NCBI RefSeq assembly: GCF_000151315.2
Contig: NW_011887296.1
Coordinates: 1,188,660-1,252,659 of the forward strand
From: Capsaspora owczarzaki ATCC 30864
Taxonomy: Eukaryota > Opisthokonta > Filasterea
Direction of reading: 5' to 3'
Length of the DNA stretch: 64,000 nucleotides
In this document: in pieces, positions 44,565 to 57,470 of the stretch
Position numbering within the stretch: position 1 is the first letter of the stretch
Layout: each line of letters begins with the position of its first letter
Notes under the pieces: model-generated
Database searches by the model: none
Told to the model about the DNA's origin: nothing
Seen by the model: the letters and a program-made list of their open reading frames with translations, nothing else
Translations under genes and position numbers: made by a program

Positions 44565-46982
44565 TTAAACGAGGATGATGAGATGGCCGGCACCAGCTTC
44601 AGAAAGGACGCGAGATATGCCTCGGACGGTAACACGCACTTGAGTCGTGCCGCGGGGAATGGCCAGATTCGAAACACGGAACTTCCAGGCGTACGCCCGG
44701 CCGAGAGTGACCGAGCTTGATGGGGGCTGGCCGGGAACAAAGAATGAAGCTTCCACTTCAAAGGCGTGGACGAGTTGCGCGAGCTGCTGCGGCGTGGATG
44801 CAGTGCGCTGAAGGAGCCATGCCGAAGGCTGCCACTGGACATCAAAGCCAAGCGCATCGGAGGTCGCCCGAAGGGGACTGGCGAGGGATACATTCCAAGA
44901 ATGGAACGCGCCGGGCTGGACGGGCGCGAGGCCAAACGCTGCATTCTCCTGCGAGAGGTAGGCTTTTGGAGCGACGTTGACCATGCCAAGTTGAAAGTGG
45001 ATTGGTTCCACAGCGGCGAGTGATGATGACGCCTCTGACGCTGACGGCTGACTGAAACGTGGGGTCACAACAAGGCGCATTTCGCAGACACGCCCGATCG
45101 TATCACCGCCCAGCTCAAACTCGAGCAACGTCCAGCCACCTGGCCGCTGTGCGGACTTGCGCGGCTGCGTGATGGCAGAGTTGGGCGTGAGCTGAACTGT
45201 TTCACCGGCAGGCACCTCTAGGCCATTGAGCACCAAGTGGCGCGAGAGATCAAGATACCGGCTTTGCACGCTGGAGTCGGTCAAGAGCTGGAGGTAGACG
45301 TCGAGCTGCTCCAAGGTTCCCGCGATGGCGACGCCAACAGTCAATTCAAGCTCCATGTTGAAGTCAGTCTTGAACAGGCGGAGTGTGCGCGAATGATCGC
45401 GCAAGAAGAAGTGAACGTCCAGCGTTTCCGTGCCTGTCGCTGGCCGTTCAATACGAGCTGCATGCAACGTGCCACAGATTTGAAGACCGCCCGAGATACC
45501 ATCAAATGGCCTGCAGCTCTGAAAGGCAGATTGAAGCACATCTGGATGCGCAACACTCGCGAGCCATTCACTTGCGTCTACTCCCCAAGGCTCGCCCATC
45601 TGTCTCGCGGCAAGCTGAAGCGCCTTGGTCACGTTGGGAGACTCCTTGGCGCCATGAGAAAACACCAACGGAAGGAAGGATGGCTGAACGGTCTGAGCAC
45701 TGAGATGCATGTAAGGTGCGGCGTGAGTGTGGTGTGGTTCTTGGACTGCCAAGGGATCTGCGTGGCCGTTGTCAAAGGTGCTCAGAAACGGAAGCGCCGA
45801 GATTGGTCGGAGTGGCTCGCCATGCGCAGCAGCCACACTTGCCCAGAATCGATGCTGGTGCTCGCAAAGCTTCGCCTTGTCGAGGTTTTCATAGACCCAG
45901 CCCGGTGCGAATACGGCAGCAGAGAGGTTGTGCTCCCGGATGACCTCCAAGGCTTCTGTCACATTGAAGCCGCCTCCACCACGGCAGCCGCGCCCAAAGA
46001 CATCCACGCCCACAAATACGTCATGCGGGGAAGAGTTGCTCGAGCCGGCAGCCGCGGATGAAGATTCCCGCAGACCGCGAAGCGTCCAGCCATAGTTGAG
46101 AAAGATGCTATCTGCAGCATCGAAAAACACCTTGTTGTTCCGGTTGAGGGCGTTTTGCCAGGACAAGTGCCCGTCGGTGGTGACGGAATCGTACCACATG
46201 ACGACAGCGCTGGGAAGGACGCGCTTTACAGCAATCTTGAGGTGGGTCACAAAGTCCACGAGCATCGGAATGTCCTGCTCGGCAATGGGGTTTTCGATAT
46301 TGACGAGCCAGCCATCAAAGCCATGGAACTGGGCGATGGCAGCGAGGTTGTTGGCCGCCTGCACCATCACGTCGCGATTGGCCAGCATGGTCTTGCACAG
46401 CTTTGCCCCATCGCCCCACTCGGTGATGAACGTGCCCAGGACTTGGACGCCATGCTTGTGAGCAGCATTCGTCCAGCCAGGCGGCGGAATGGTGACGAGA
46501 TGGTGCGAAAAGTAGACAAATTGGTCGACTGTCTGCCAATGCACCATGTTGTAGCTGGGCTCGTTAAGGTTCCGAACAGCGCTGCGTGGCTGGCCTTGGA
46601 CCAGCGCATCACTATCGAGGTATCCTCCCATCATGTCGTGGCAGACCAGCAGCGAACGGCGCGCGGGTGGACTTGCATTGCGTTTTGGCCGCAATCCGTC
46701 CACGTCGCCCGCAGTCGTCGACGGAGCGTCCCACGTGCTCTCTGCGGCATAGCAAACCCAAGCACGATGCCATGCGTCTGCCTTCTTGTGGTTTGCCAGA
46801 GTGGCCGCGTTCGCTGGATCGGGATTGGGATTGGGATTGGGTGCTCGCAACTCGGCTTCATCGTCCGTAGTCGCTCCTTCCCATGGCATGCGCGGGCACT
46901 TCCATTGCAATAATTCATCAAGCGTGCTTAGTGGGTAGATTCGTGGCGGCTGAAGCAGCATCGGTGTGGCAGCAGAGTCCAT
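44565..46982 (-). CDS. ENGASE: Cytosolic endo-beta-N-acetylglucosaminidase, GH85 (single exon)
   Basis: ENGASE trims free N-glycans in the cytosol by cleaving the chitobiose core. The intronless frame from the ATG at 46982 gives 805 residues (human 743). GH85 features in order: SLLVCHDMMGGYLDSDALVQ, YNMVHWQTVDQFVYFSHHLV, GVQVLGTFITEWGDGAKLC, then the catalytic FHGFDGWLVNIEN (Asn and Glu as assisting and acid/base residues), VVMWYDSVTTDGHLSWQNAL and FLNYGW. Beta-sandwich accessory domains fill the C-terminal third. No signal peptide is visible, as expected for the cytosolic enzyme. A repeat of GGGATT units (46.83 kb) encodes a short Asn-Pro stretch. ALYREF lies 260 bp downstream; the RasGEF is divergent. 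Confidence 0.94.
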   Translation of the reverse strand: MDSAATPMLLQPPRIYPLSTLDELLQWKCPRMPWEGATTDDEAELRAPNPNPNPDPANAATLANHKKADAWHRAWVCYAAESTWDAPSTTAGDVDGLRPKRNASPPARRSLLVCHDMMGGYLDSDALVQGQPRSAVRNLNEPSYNMVHWQTVDQFVYFSHHLVTIPPPGWTNAAHKHGVQVLGTFITEWGDGAKLCKTMLANRDVMVQAANNLAAIAQFHGFDGWLVNIENPIAEQDIPMLVDFVTHLKIAVKRVLPSAVVMWYDSVTTDGHLSWQNALNRNNKVFFDAADSIFLNYGWTLRGLRESSSAAAGSSNSSPHDVFVGVDVFGRGCRGGGGFNVTEALEVIREHNLSAAVFAPGWVYENLDKAKLCEHQHRFWASVAAAHGEPLRPISALPFLSTFDNGHADPLAVQEPHHTHAAPYMHLSAQTVQPSFLPLVFSHGAKESPNVTKALQLAARQMGEPWGVDASEWLASVAHPDVLQSAFQSCRPFDGISGGLQICGTLHAARIERPATGTETLDVHFFLRDHSRTLRLFKTDFNMELELTVGVAIAGTLEQLDVYLQLLTDSSVQSRYLDLSRHLVLNGLEVPAGETVQLTPNSAITQPRKSAQRPGGWTLLEFELGGDTIGRVCEMRLVVTPRFSQPSASEASSSLAAVEPIHFQLGMVNVAPKAYLSQENAAFGLAPVQPGAFHSWNVSLASPLRATSDALGFDVQWQPSAWLLQRTASTPQQLAQLVHAFEVEASFFVPGQPPSSSVTLGRAYAWKFRVSNLAIPRGTTQVRVTVRGISRVLSEAGAGHLIILV

Positions 46983-47779
46983 TTTCGACTTCTGGATGTA
47001 ACTGGAGCGAAAAACTAAACTGAGAAGGGAGGACTGAGAGTTGGAAAGTGTGTGTGTTCGCTCAGACATGCCAAAGGACGCTTGTGCTTTTTGTTGATTG
47101 GTGCTGCTTTGAGTTGACACAAGTTTCGGTGGCTTGTCTTGCACTTGCTGTTGCGAATTCTACCGTTCGAAATGTTCGAAATGGGACGAACTTTGGCTGT
47201 TCTCGTTCTCTCTCGGGCTGTTGGACTCCCAGCCATCGTCCCATTGATTCTGTTTGCTCTGTTTCCCCCCCCCCCTCTGCCGTGTTGCTCATTGTGGTTG
47301 TTTTCGCTGTTTGTCACTGTTGTCATGCAGTGTTTTGAATGTTCTCAAGCGGATGCGAATCTTGCGGATTGGTTTTTCGCTTTCCCTTTCCCACCTCCTT
47401 TGCTGTCTGACTCTCTCTGCCTTCCTCTCTCTGACTCTTCGCGTGCGCTGATGTGTTCCGTCTTGCAGATTGCTTCCTGTCCACGCGACATGTGCGTCCG
47501 GGTCGGGTCGGAGGGGGTGCTGACTTTGCCGTTCGCCGTGGGTGACTCCGGCGTCACGCAGACAGATCCAAAGATCCGTTTTCAAGATCCTCTCCATCCG
47601 CTTTCCACTCGCCGCTTGTCGACCGTCGTGTGTCAACCATGATCATCCTTCATCCTTCACCATGACTCCACCTCTATTGCTCATCCATCCTGACTCAACT
47701 GCTGCTTTGATCTGGATCTTACAGCAATAAGGGCAGTCTATTTGTTTTTTTCTATTTTTTTTTTTTTTCATCCAACAGC
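46983..47779. promoter_or_regulatory. divergent promoter region of ENGASE and the RasGEF gene
   Basis: This 797-bp stretch separates two divergent starts. It is pyrimidine-rich, with a C-run near 47.27 kb and a T-run just before the RasGEF ATG. Several short open frames occur but none is protein-like. Confidence 0.45.
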
Positions 47780-50267
47780 ATGGTTTCGTCGCCAAAGAGC
47801 AAGCGAAAGGCGAGCCAAGACGCTGCCGTGGCCGCGATAGCCAAGGCGCGGATGGAAGAGGCAGCCATTGCAGGGGGTGCAGACGGAGTTGATTTCGCCG
47901 TGACCCAGTCGACGCTCAAGCGCGGCATCAGCGGGCAGACCTCTCGCGTCACCGTTCAGCATCGCCGCAGTCCGTCCCTCGTTGCGTCCAGGTGTGAACA
48001 TTGCTCTTGCTCTCTCTCGCTCTCTCGCACATTCGCGTCTTCCTACTTTTGGCGATCGCCTCCGTTCATTTTGTTTCATTCATACGTGTCTGTCGATGGG
48101 GTGGCGAGGATGGACAGAAGCGAACAGAGGCCAAAAAAAAAAAAAAAGCGATCGAATGGGATTTGCGTTCCACGCCCTTTTTGTTCTGCTCTTCCGTTTT
48201 GCTCTGTCTGTCTCTCCTCCCTTCTCTCTGCTCTCTTCTCTCTCTCTCAACACTCTCACCATCCCAGCTTCAAACACCCCGCTCCCCTTCTCTGTTCTTT
48301 TTGTTTTTCCAACATTTTTTTATTATTTTTTTTTTTTTTTGCCTTGACCCGCCACGATGGAATTTGTTTTTTTGTTCTTTTGTGATCCTGTTTCTTTTTG
48401 TGATCCAACCACGCCTTCGACTTGAGCATCGATCTTTGCATTACAACACGGTCGTTTGCCATGCTCTCCTCTCTTCTCTCTGTTCTCTTGCTGTTCTCTT
48501 GCTGTTCTCTGTTGCGGGACGATTGTGCTGCGGGCTGTCTCAGACGACGGCAGCCAATGAGTGTGTGTCAGTCACACTGCGTTCCAATCGTGCTCAATAG
48601 GTGTTTTTGGGGGGCGATTCTGCTCCTTTCTTTCTTTGCGGAGGATGTTTGGGTAGCAGACCCCAACCACGCTATGAATGGCACACACATCAGTATCGTA
48701 GTCCATCTACTAGAGAAGCGAAGGAATGTCCGACAACAACATGGAAGCCAAAAAGAAGCAATAATTGCCGCTGCTTACTTGATTTACACTAATCGCGTGG
48801 TGCCTCTCGCTCTGCCACCCATGCAACCAATCAGACTGTTTGCTGTTGCTTGTGGTGCTTCAGTGCCCGTTTTCGGCATCGTCATTCCAGTCAGAGAGTG
48901 TGCGTGCGTGGTAGGGGGCTCCAGTGTGACACACGTGAGTGAATGTGCAGTTGACACCTTTACATGGCTGAGTGCTCGCTTGGGGTCTCCTACCTCAATC
49001 ACACTGGTCTTGCTCTTCTGATCTGCTTTTTGGAGCATGTCGAAGCCAATCCGAGAGCGAACGAGTGACAACAAAGAGCCCCCGCGTGGCGCTTTTTGAT
49101 GCCGTTATCTTGTCCTATTAACCTCTTCCACCCCCTCCACCCCCCTTGACCTCTCCACACGTTGCTGATTCAAAAATGAATGCCGTCTCTGAAATGCATC
49201 ATCCTGGCTTTTCGTTCGGTTCTCCATTGCCCCCCCCCCCTTTGAACGCCATTGCGATGATCTTCGAGATTGAACATTCCGTCTGGATGTTTTTCTTCTC
49301 GCTCGGACACATGTGCCGTCAGCTGATATTTCATCCCCGCTCGGGCTGCTTTTACCTCTTTTACCTCATGCATCTCTCACGTTCATGCACTTATCTTGTA
49401 CTTGCTTGGTGTCCTCTGTCACTCACTTCCAAGTCTGATGGATCTTTTGCTTGGTTGACATTTCGATCGTTCGACATTACCCATCTCCCGCCAACATGCA
49501 CAGTGGCCTGCCCGTCCTAGATCCGGCGCGCAGCATCCAGATCGAGATTTCAGCGACCACAGCGACATTGGAAGGGTTGCTCAATCGTTTCGCCTTGCTA
49601 TACGTTCCATCACTGCCGCTCGATGGCCTCGCACTCAGCATTTCAAGCACCCTCAACCCAGGTACGTGCACCCCCCCCCCCGGAAGAGGGGAAAACCACA
49701 CCGCTCCCACCCAAACGTAACGCAACGGCGACACTCGTTGGAAACTTTCCCGCACGTGTCGGACAAGTGTCTCTTCGCACCAAAACTCCATCTTCGCACT
49801 TGGCGCAGTTTTCTGTCCGTTCCGCTCCAACATCCTACCGAGTGACTCTTGGATTACAGCTGACGTTGCACTGCTATTGCGCACACGTTGACCCGAGGAA
49901 CGGAGATACGGATTGGGTTGCACTTTTTTTTCTTTGGATTTTGGATGTATTTCGCCTCCAAGTTCACACACAACGTGAACCTGTCTTGGCAGTCCACCAT
50001 CGCACTCTCGTGTGCCATTTGTGTTCTCGCACCATCCCCAATTCATTTTCAGTACCAACAAAGCTCACTCTTCAAAAATTCTGAATTGAATTCTGATTGA
50101 ATCTCCTGCCTGCATTGTTTGTCTTTGAAAACAATGCCGGTCCCTCCTCTCACAGCCGACAGCGTGCCAATCATGTCCGATTTTGACCTACACCAAGTAC
50201 TTGTCGGATTGGACGGCGCCGATTTCCATGCATGCGGTAGGTTGTTGTCGTGCGGTTCTCTCTCGCA

Positions 50268-50299
<32 letters not shown>

Positions 50300-53200
50300 T
50301 GCGACGTGCACATTCTTTGGTTTCCTGGTTTGCTTTTGCATTGCACCATGCCGTGAAGTGATTGGCGGAGCGTCCTGTGTTCACACGGGGGTGGGGCTTG
50401 GAATTGCCGCTATTGGTATCTGAAACCGCAGCGATTTTGATCTGAGGTTTCGAGCAAAAAAGCCTCTGGCTCATTCCATGCCGTCGCGAGGGCTGCTCCT
50501 TCTTGATGCACACGACCTTTGTCATGGGTGTCGCCTCGTGGTTTGCTGCGAGCGCAGTTGGGAGTGGAATAGCGAAATGTGGAGGTTCTCGGCCGACTCC
50601 TTTTTGTTTCGGCGAATTTTTTCTGTTGTCTCTTGTGTTTACACGCTTTTCATTCCTGCCCGTGTCAGTGTATGTATTGGAGTGGCATGTGGCCCACGGG
50701 CGTTGTCAGCGGGCTGTGACTCCCGAGCAACAGCAAAATCCGATGAGTCGTGTTGATTGCTTCCGTTCTTCTCGTCTCTGCTTCGTTTCTGCTCCTGTGG
50801 AGGACTGTTCTTCCACGCTATTTGTCTTTCGTCGTTCTCATTTTTCGTGAATGCGTTCATGCATCGACATGCTTTTTTTGAAGTCAAGTCGCTTGGGCAA
50901 CCATTCTATTTTTTTTTATTTTTACTTTTTTTTTTTTCGTTCGGTGCGTTTCTTGTTGTGTACCATTTGGTACCTTGCGCTTGGTATGGGGTTTTTCGTT
51001 TCGGGCGTTTTTTCCGGATACTCTCTATGCTTTCTTGCCTGAAAGCGCAGTGAGAGGGTGTTTTCTCGCTCCGTCCGTTGCTTCCTTCTCCGACGACGTC
51101 CTCCTGCCTCGCCTCCGTGCGACTGCTTCACCAGCAAGCACTAGCCAAAGTCCTCCTTTAACAGAGCGGGTGGACAGCGAGAGTCGGGGACCGAGCGGGA
51201 CAGGGAGCCAGCGGTCGTGTGAGGGGTTTTTTTATTTCAATTTTTCAACAATATTTTTTTGTTGTTGTTTTGGTGGTGGAATTTGTTTGTTCCCCCGTCT
51301 CCTTCGTCCCTGTGCGGCTGCAGCGGTCGCACCACACATGCAGCTCACCACACGCCTCAGTGACACCCTTGCTGCGTTCTGAAGCAGCAGCACTTCGACT
51401 GCTGTTGCTTGCGAAAAATTCCACCTCTTTGTTTTTTTTTTTTTTTTTTCATTCCTTGTTTTTTTTTCTCCTTTCAACCGTTCTCTCCTGCTCTGCTTCC
51501 CCTCCCCTCGTCCTCTCTCTCTCTCCCTGTCTCTCTGGGGTGGCTTCATTCGCTCAACAAGCTGCACGCGATGAGCTCTTCGTTTGCCAACTCCAAAACC
51601 CCGCTCGTTTGAGTTTTTTTTTTTTTTTTTTTTTTCTGTTTATGATTGTTGCTATTTTTCATTGACTTTTTTTTTTTTTTTTTTTTTAAACTGCGGTATT
51701 GTTGTTTGTTTGATCACAAACCACTCTCTTCAGTTGGTTTATTCCACCCCTCATGCCCTCCCTCCCTCCCTCCCTCTCCCTCCCTCACTCTCTCTCTCTC
51801 TTTCCCTTCATCAGTTTTGAACTGGTTCTTGTTGCTTACGCTTCAGTGGTGAAAAAGCGGTTTTTTCTTGTTGTTGTTGTTATTGTTGTTGACTCACTTT
51901 ATTTTTTTATTTTATCTTTTTATTTTTATTTTTATTATTTTATTATTTTTCTTTATTTTTTTTCTTCATTTTTTTGGAGCAGTTACTTCATCGCAACTTC
52001 CGCCAACGTCGCCCATCTCGCCGTCTGGCAGCTGCCTTACCATCAACACAACCACAGCCGCCGCAGCCGCAGCCGCAGCCGGACGCCAATCATTGACAGG
52101 CATCCCGACACCACCGCCGTCCGCCCCGCTGACCGCCTCATTCGCATCCAGCTCTGCCCTGTCGCTGCCGAAACGGACGCTTTCTGCTGAATCCATGTCG
52201 CCGCGCTCACTCTCAGACACTGCCGTCGATGAGCAGACTGGCGCTGCAGCCGACGCCGCCCAGGCAAGCGCGGAGGCAGCCTCCTCCTCCTCCTCCTCCT
52301 CCTCCTCCTCCTCGTCAGCCAATAACAGCACACCAGTCTCAAATGCGACCGCCGCTGCCGATGCCACAGTGGCAACAGCCTCTCCTGCTGCTGCTGCTGC
52401 CGCCGCTGCTGCTGCATCTCGCACCGGATCGACACCGGGCTCGCCTCCGATGCTGCGCAAACACATTGCCAGACGCGATTCGTACTCTGCACAGGCGGCC
52501 ATGGCCGCGCGAAGGAGCATCCACGAGGACTCGACAGTGTTTGACAGCACGGGCTTGCCAGCCTCGCCTGTGCGCAACTTGGCCACTGCCGAGGCCGTGA
52601 GCGAGCCCCAGCGTGGTCGACTTGTGCGATCACACTCGATTAGCAACCAAACTGCCACGCGCGTCAATAGCCAGGACGGCAGCGAATCCCCCACTAGCCC
52701 CGACCCTGGGTCTGACAAGTCGTCCCCAACTTCGTCAGCAGGATCATCCCCAAATAGCACTCTGAGCGGCACAGACAGCGTTAGCAAGCGGGAACGCCGC
52801 GGTCTCTCGTCCTTCTTCCGACGAAAGTCTTCCTCCTCCCGCTCCAACTCGCTCAGCTCCCTCTCGCAGCCGTCGCTCAGCGACCTCGGGCTCGAACCGC
52901 TCGGAAGCCCGACTGGCCGCACTAGCCCAAGCGGCACCGTCACGGCCAGCATCCTCACCTTCCAGCAGCAGCAGCCCCAGCTACAACACACCCATTGTCC
53001 ACCCCACGTATAGCAACGATGGCAGTCCCGTCCTCCAGCCCAGCAACAGCAGTAGCGCCTTGCCAGTACCACAGCAGGCAGCAGCAGCAGCAGCAGACGC
53101 GGGCAGCGCAGAGGCAACCTTCGAGTACAAAACCAGCCCTGGCGGCGCGGGCCGCGGCCTCGACCACGTCCACCGGCACGGGAGGCTCGCCGAACAGCGG

Positions 53201-54842
53201 GCGCAAGTTCCTCTTCCGAGCCAACACCAGCAAGGGTCGCAAGTCGTCGGCTGGCGCGCTGGATTTGACGTCAGGGTCTGGCACGGCTCGTTCCAAAGAC
53301 TTTATTCCTGGCACAACGCCCGCGGCGACCATGGACTTTGAGTCGCTGCCCCGAATTGTGGCCCCCGGCGCAGAGTTCACCTACACCAACCCCGAGACGC
53401 AAATCACATACCGCACAGATCGCGACGAAGTGCTCGTGATGACGGCGACCTTTGAGCGTCTCATTGACTGCATGACGGAAGACATTGACAAGGACGTGGA
53501 CTACTCGGACACCTTCTTCCTTACGTACAAGAGCTTCCTCAAGCCCATCGTCCTGTTCGAGGCGCTCGTCGCCAAGTTCAAGGGCACTGGTAACGCTGGG
53601 GCCGCCGCCCAAATCGCGGCTGCCGGCCCAGATGGCCAGCCGCCATTGCAAAGCGCCGGCTCGGTCGAGAGCGTCAGCGACGCTTCTGCAACGATGACGT
53701 CGGCTGTTGGCGGCTCGCAAACCGACATTTTTGGCATGTCTGCAACAGGTTCGTCCACGCTCAAGCTCAAGTCGTCCACTCGGCCCAAGGTGCTGACCAT
53801 GATTCTGCACTGGATGAAACACCACTGGATGGACGTCGAGGAGGACCCCGTGCTGCAAGAGCAGGTGCACACCTTCCTGAACGGCCTGCGCGAAGGCGAA
53901 TACACGGCGTACTACCAGTCCATCAACAATGCCGTTCAGCAGCAGCGTCAGCGGTGGGAGGAGCGAAAGCTGCAGGGCGAGGATGCCTCGGAGCTTCTCA
54001 AGCGCACCTCCACCAAGCTGTCCAAGATGCTTCCTAAAATTGTTATCGAAATGGAGCCCAAGGAGCTGGCCGAGCAGCTGACGTATTATGACCACCACAT
54101 TTTCTCCCGCATCAGCCGCAACGATTACATCAACTACTTGTGGCCGAGCAAGAGCCGCAAGGAGCAGCTCAAGGCCAGCACAAACCAAACCGGCACCTCT
54201 CATCTTGACGCCTTTGTCAACCGCCTGGAAAAGGAGACGTTCTGGATTGCCACGGAAATTTGCTCGCTGAGCGAGAACGAAACCCTCAAGGAGCAGGCCA
54301 AACTCATCCAGCTCTTCTTGCAAGCCTTGAGCCACTGCCTTGCGCTCGACAACATTTACACGTGCTTTGCCATCTATGGTGCGCTGAACTTCCAGCCCGT
54401 GCAAAAGCTCAAGAAAGCATGGGAACTCGTGCCCAAAAAGTACTTGGCGCCTCTGCAGGAGGTGGAAAACCTCATGAATCCCTCGCGCAACATGCGTGCC
54501 TACCGCACCTTCATTCACCAAAAGGAGAAGACCACCACGCCGCTCCTGCCCTTCCTGCCACTGCATCTGAAAGACTTGGTCTTTTTGAATGACGGTAACG
54601 ACACCTTCTTCCAGGACGGACGGGTCAACTTTGACAAGTGTCGCACCATTGCCCGTCGCGTGGACTGGCTGGACAAGCTTGCCAACCGCCCTTACAGCTG
54701 GATTGTGCCAAAGCCCGAGCTTCAATCGTATCTCGAGTCGGCCTATGTTTGCCCCAACATGGACGAGCTCACCAAGCTTGCTCGCAAGAACAATCCGCCT
54801 CCGCCTGCCCCCGCTAGCTCCTCGAGCACCATGAAGCCATAA
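47780..54842 (+). CDS. Ras-type guanine nucleotide exchange factor with REM and CDC25-homology domains (5 exons)
   Basis: The protein should load GTP onto a Ras-family GTPase. Proposed exons are 47780-47991, 49504-49661, 50156-50236, 51983-53007 and 53097-54842; all four junctions keep phase, giving 1073 residues. The N-terminal exons (DPARSIQIEISATTATLEGL and others) have no known fold to my eye. Exon 4 encodes Ser/Ala-rich disordered sequence. Exon 5 carries the REM domain (YRTDRDEVLVMTATFERLID, YSDTFFLTYKSFLKPIVLFE) and the catalytic CDC25 domain (MEPKELAEQLTYYDHHIFSR, ETFWIATEICSLSENETLKE, CLALDNIYTCFAIYGALN, LVFLNDGNDTFFQDGRVNFD). Introns 1 (1512 nt) and 3 (1746 nt) are the longest here. 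The N-terminal exon joins rest on phase alone; the REM-CDC25 part is certain. Confidence 0.85.
50279..50299. repeat. CT dinucleotide microsatellite in RasGEF intron 3
   Basis: About ten TC/CT units follow the third RasGEF donor. The same intron has many T-runs and CCCT repeats near 51.75-51.80 kb. Confidence 0.8.
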
Positions 54843-55461
54843 AAGAAGAAAAAGAAGAAAAGGAGGATGGAGGAGGAAAAAGGGGAGGGCCCACTCTCTT
54901 TCTCTCTTTCCATCTGTTGTATTTTACAGGACATTTCGGTCGTCGTCGTTGTTGTGTTTGTTCTGCCTTGTTGGACTGCTGTTTTTTTTTTGTTGTTTTG
55001 TGTTTTGTTTTTGGGTTGGTTTTTGTTGTTATTTTGATATGATATTCGTAGTTGGGATTGGTTCTCAAGACAAAGTAAATTTTTTGAAACAAAAACATTG
55101 TTGCAAATTGACTTTTGAAATCTCAAAATGTATTTTGACGCACACGAGGCCACACAGTGGTGGTGGTGGTGGTGGTGGGTCGGTAGGAAAAGAACAAGGA
55201 AAAACGGCGGGCTGAAATAAGCCAGCTACTAACGGCAACAACGAATCAACAAGAGTATTAAGAAATGAGAGCCAGTCTCACAAAACCTGGGGTGCAACAC
55301 CAGGCAAAAAGAGGCAAGAACAATCAAAATTAACAAAAGCAAGGGAAAAAAAAAGTAGAAACGAATTAATCGACGGGAGAGAGGAGATGTGGGGGGGGGG
55401 AGACAAAGTGAGGGGCACCCGCTTCGTCAAAAAAGGAAGAAAAAATAATTCAAAAACAACC
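54843..55461. other. convergent 3' regions of the RasGEF and CDC25 genes
   Basis: This 619-bp stretch holds both 3' UTRs. It includes T/G-rich sequence after the RasGEF stop, a GGT repeat (55156-55178) and A-rich sequence before the CDC25 stop. No coding signal was found. Confidence 0.5.
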
Positions 55462-57429
55462 TCAATGGTTGGCATTGCGCTCGTGAAGCACCCGAGTTGG
55501 ATGGGACTCATGGAACGAGTCAGCCTTCGGCAAAGCCATCGGGAACGGGTTTTCATTGTCATCGAACAGAACGCGAGCAGAGCTCGCCGTTCGGGTCACA
55601 GGGGGCGGATCGTCATCGCCCTCGCTGCTGCTGCTGAGCGTAGAATCGTCATTCGAGCACACTGGCGCAGACCTTGCACGACTCAGGACGGGCGTGTGGA
55701 CTTGCGGGGCTTGTGTGAGCGAGTGATGACGCTTGAATTCTTGGTTGTGCGACAGTTGCTTCCACCGAGGTTCGCATACAGCCAGATGCCGCCCATAGTC
55801 GTCATGAAGCATGGGACGGTAGCTGTCGGGATTGCAAAGACCCTAAGAGTCAAAGTAGGAATGAAAGAAAACAATATTCAAAGTGAGCATTTTTTTCCGC
55901 ATTAAAATTACCCCCCTCACCCGCCTTACAACACAGCTCGTCGCGACTTACTGTTTGCTGAAACTCGGTGTAAATCGCCTTGTAGCCACCCGTAACCACG
56001 AATGCCGAGGGGAAGCGAAGACTGGGCCACTCGTGGAGCGCGCGATCGCGATCGCGCATCTTTGTAAACCTGAAAAAACAGAGCAAGAAAACAAGCATGC
56101 AAAGTCAGAAAAAAACTCGTCACGGACGAGACAATCAGCACACACACGGAAAAAAAAAAGGGGGGGGGGCCTACTTACACTTGGGGCGCACGTTTTTGCG
56201 AAAACTCGCAATGGAAGAGCAGGCAGACATCCTTGTATGCATAAGGGCGGCTGTCGACCGGGAAGAGCTGGTTGAGCAAGCTGTCCACTGCAGTGGACAC
56301 GGAGACATCGCAGTTGATGGCGCCGTCAATGTGTCCACCCTTGTACTCGAAGGCAAAGCGGCAATCAACGACAATCAGATGATTGTACTCGCTGAAGCCT
56401 CGGTTGAAGTCGTTGATAATCTGGGCGGCTTGCCCCGGAGAGATCATGTAGCTGTCCGAGTTTTCAGGGGTTGCTTGACAGCCGCTGCCGTAGCTGGTGG
56501 ACAGCAACACGCGGTCGGCCAGCGGGTCGAGTGCCTGAAAGTCGATGAGATTATCAGGGACGTTGGCCTGGAAGTGCACATCCTCGGGCACAGCCGGCAG
56601 CGCCGCGTTGTTGTCGTCGGCAGTTTCGTCATCCACGGCCATTGGAGCGGGCGCCAAGCCACGAGGAGCCACAAAGAGCGAGCTAACGCGGGAGGTCAAA
56701 TCCGTCACCGGCGTTGCTGCTCCCGACGACGTCAACACGCGGCCCAGTGCCGGGGTGGACGCTGCCGAAAAGGAGCTCTCCAGCACGGGGTACAAGCCGT
56801 GACGCACGGGGCTGCCGAATGGCTCGGAGGAGAAAATCTCCTCCTGCGTCATGGGACGCAGGTCGGCAGGGTTTGCTTCCAGCCGTGCCAGTCCGAGATC
56901 GGCCAGCTCTGAGACCGTGGCGGGGCTGGTGGCGACCGCGCTGCACAAGTCAGAGGCCAGATCGTTGTGGCTGAACGACAAATGGCGCTTGTTGCGTCCT
57001 TCCTCGGACGCGAACGTCTGCGAGTACCGACGCGCGCCGACTCGCTTGGCCGTCTCGGCCGGCTCCGAGGTCATCGGGCGCGGCGACTCTGTGCGCTGCT
57101 GCATGGGTGACACAGCACCGTGCCTGTCATCATAGCAAACAACGACGATGATTGTTAGCGAACGAAAAGGATTTTTGTTGTTGTTGTTGTTGTTATTGAA
57201 AGCGAAAAGTTGAATTCAAAGAAAAAGCTACAAATAAAAAAACAAAGAAAAAACAAAGAAAAAAAAACACGAAAACGAATAAATCGAAAAACTGATAAAC
57301 AAAAAAACTGATAAACAAAAAAAACTCGTAAACAACAAAACAAAACAGTTTGCTGTTTATCAATTAAAGCCAACAAGTAAATAAAAACAAAAAGAAAAAA
57401 AAAAGCGATTGAATCAACTCAATGCAGCT

Positions 57430-57470
<41 letters not shown>

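Noticed and set aside
52966-53160. Frame changes in CAG repeats of the RasGEF taken as a frameshift mutation
   Set aside because: An 89-nt GT-AG intron of usual size and matching phase explains the change without any defect.
53271-54725. 484-codon open frame antisense to the RasGEF catalytic exon
   Set aside because: Same effect of GC-rich third positions. The plus strand encodes clear REM and CDC25 domains.
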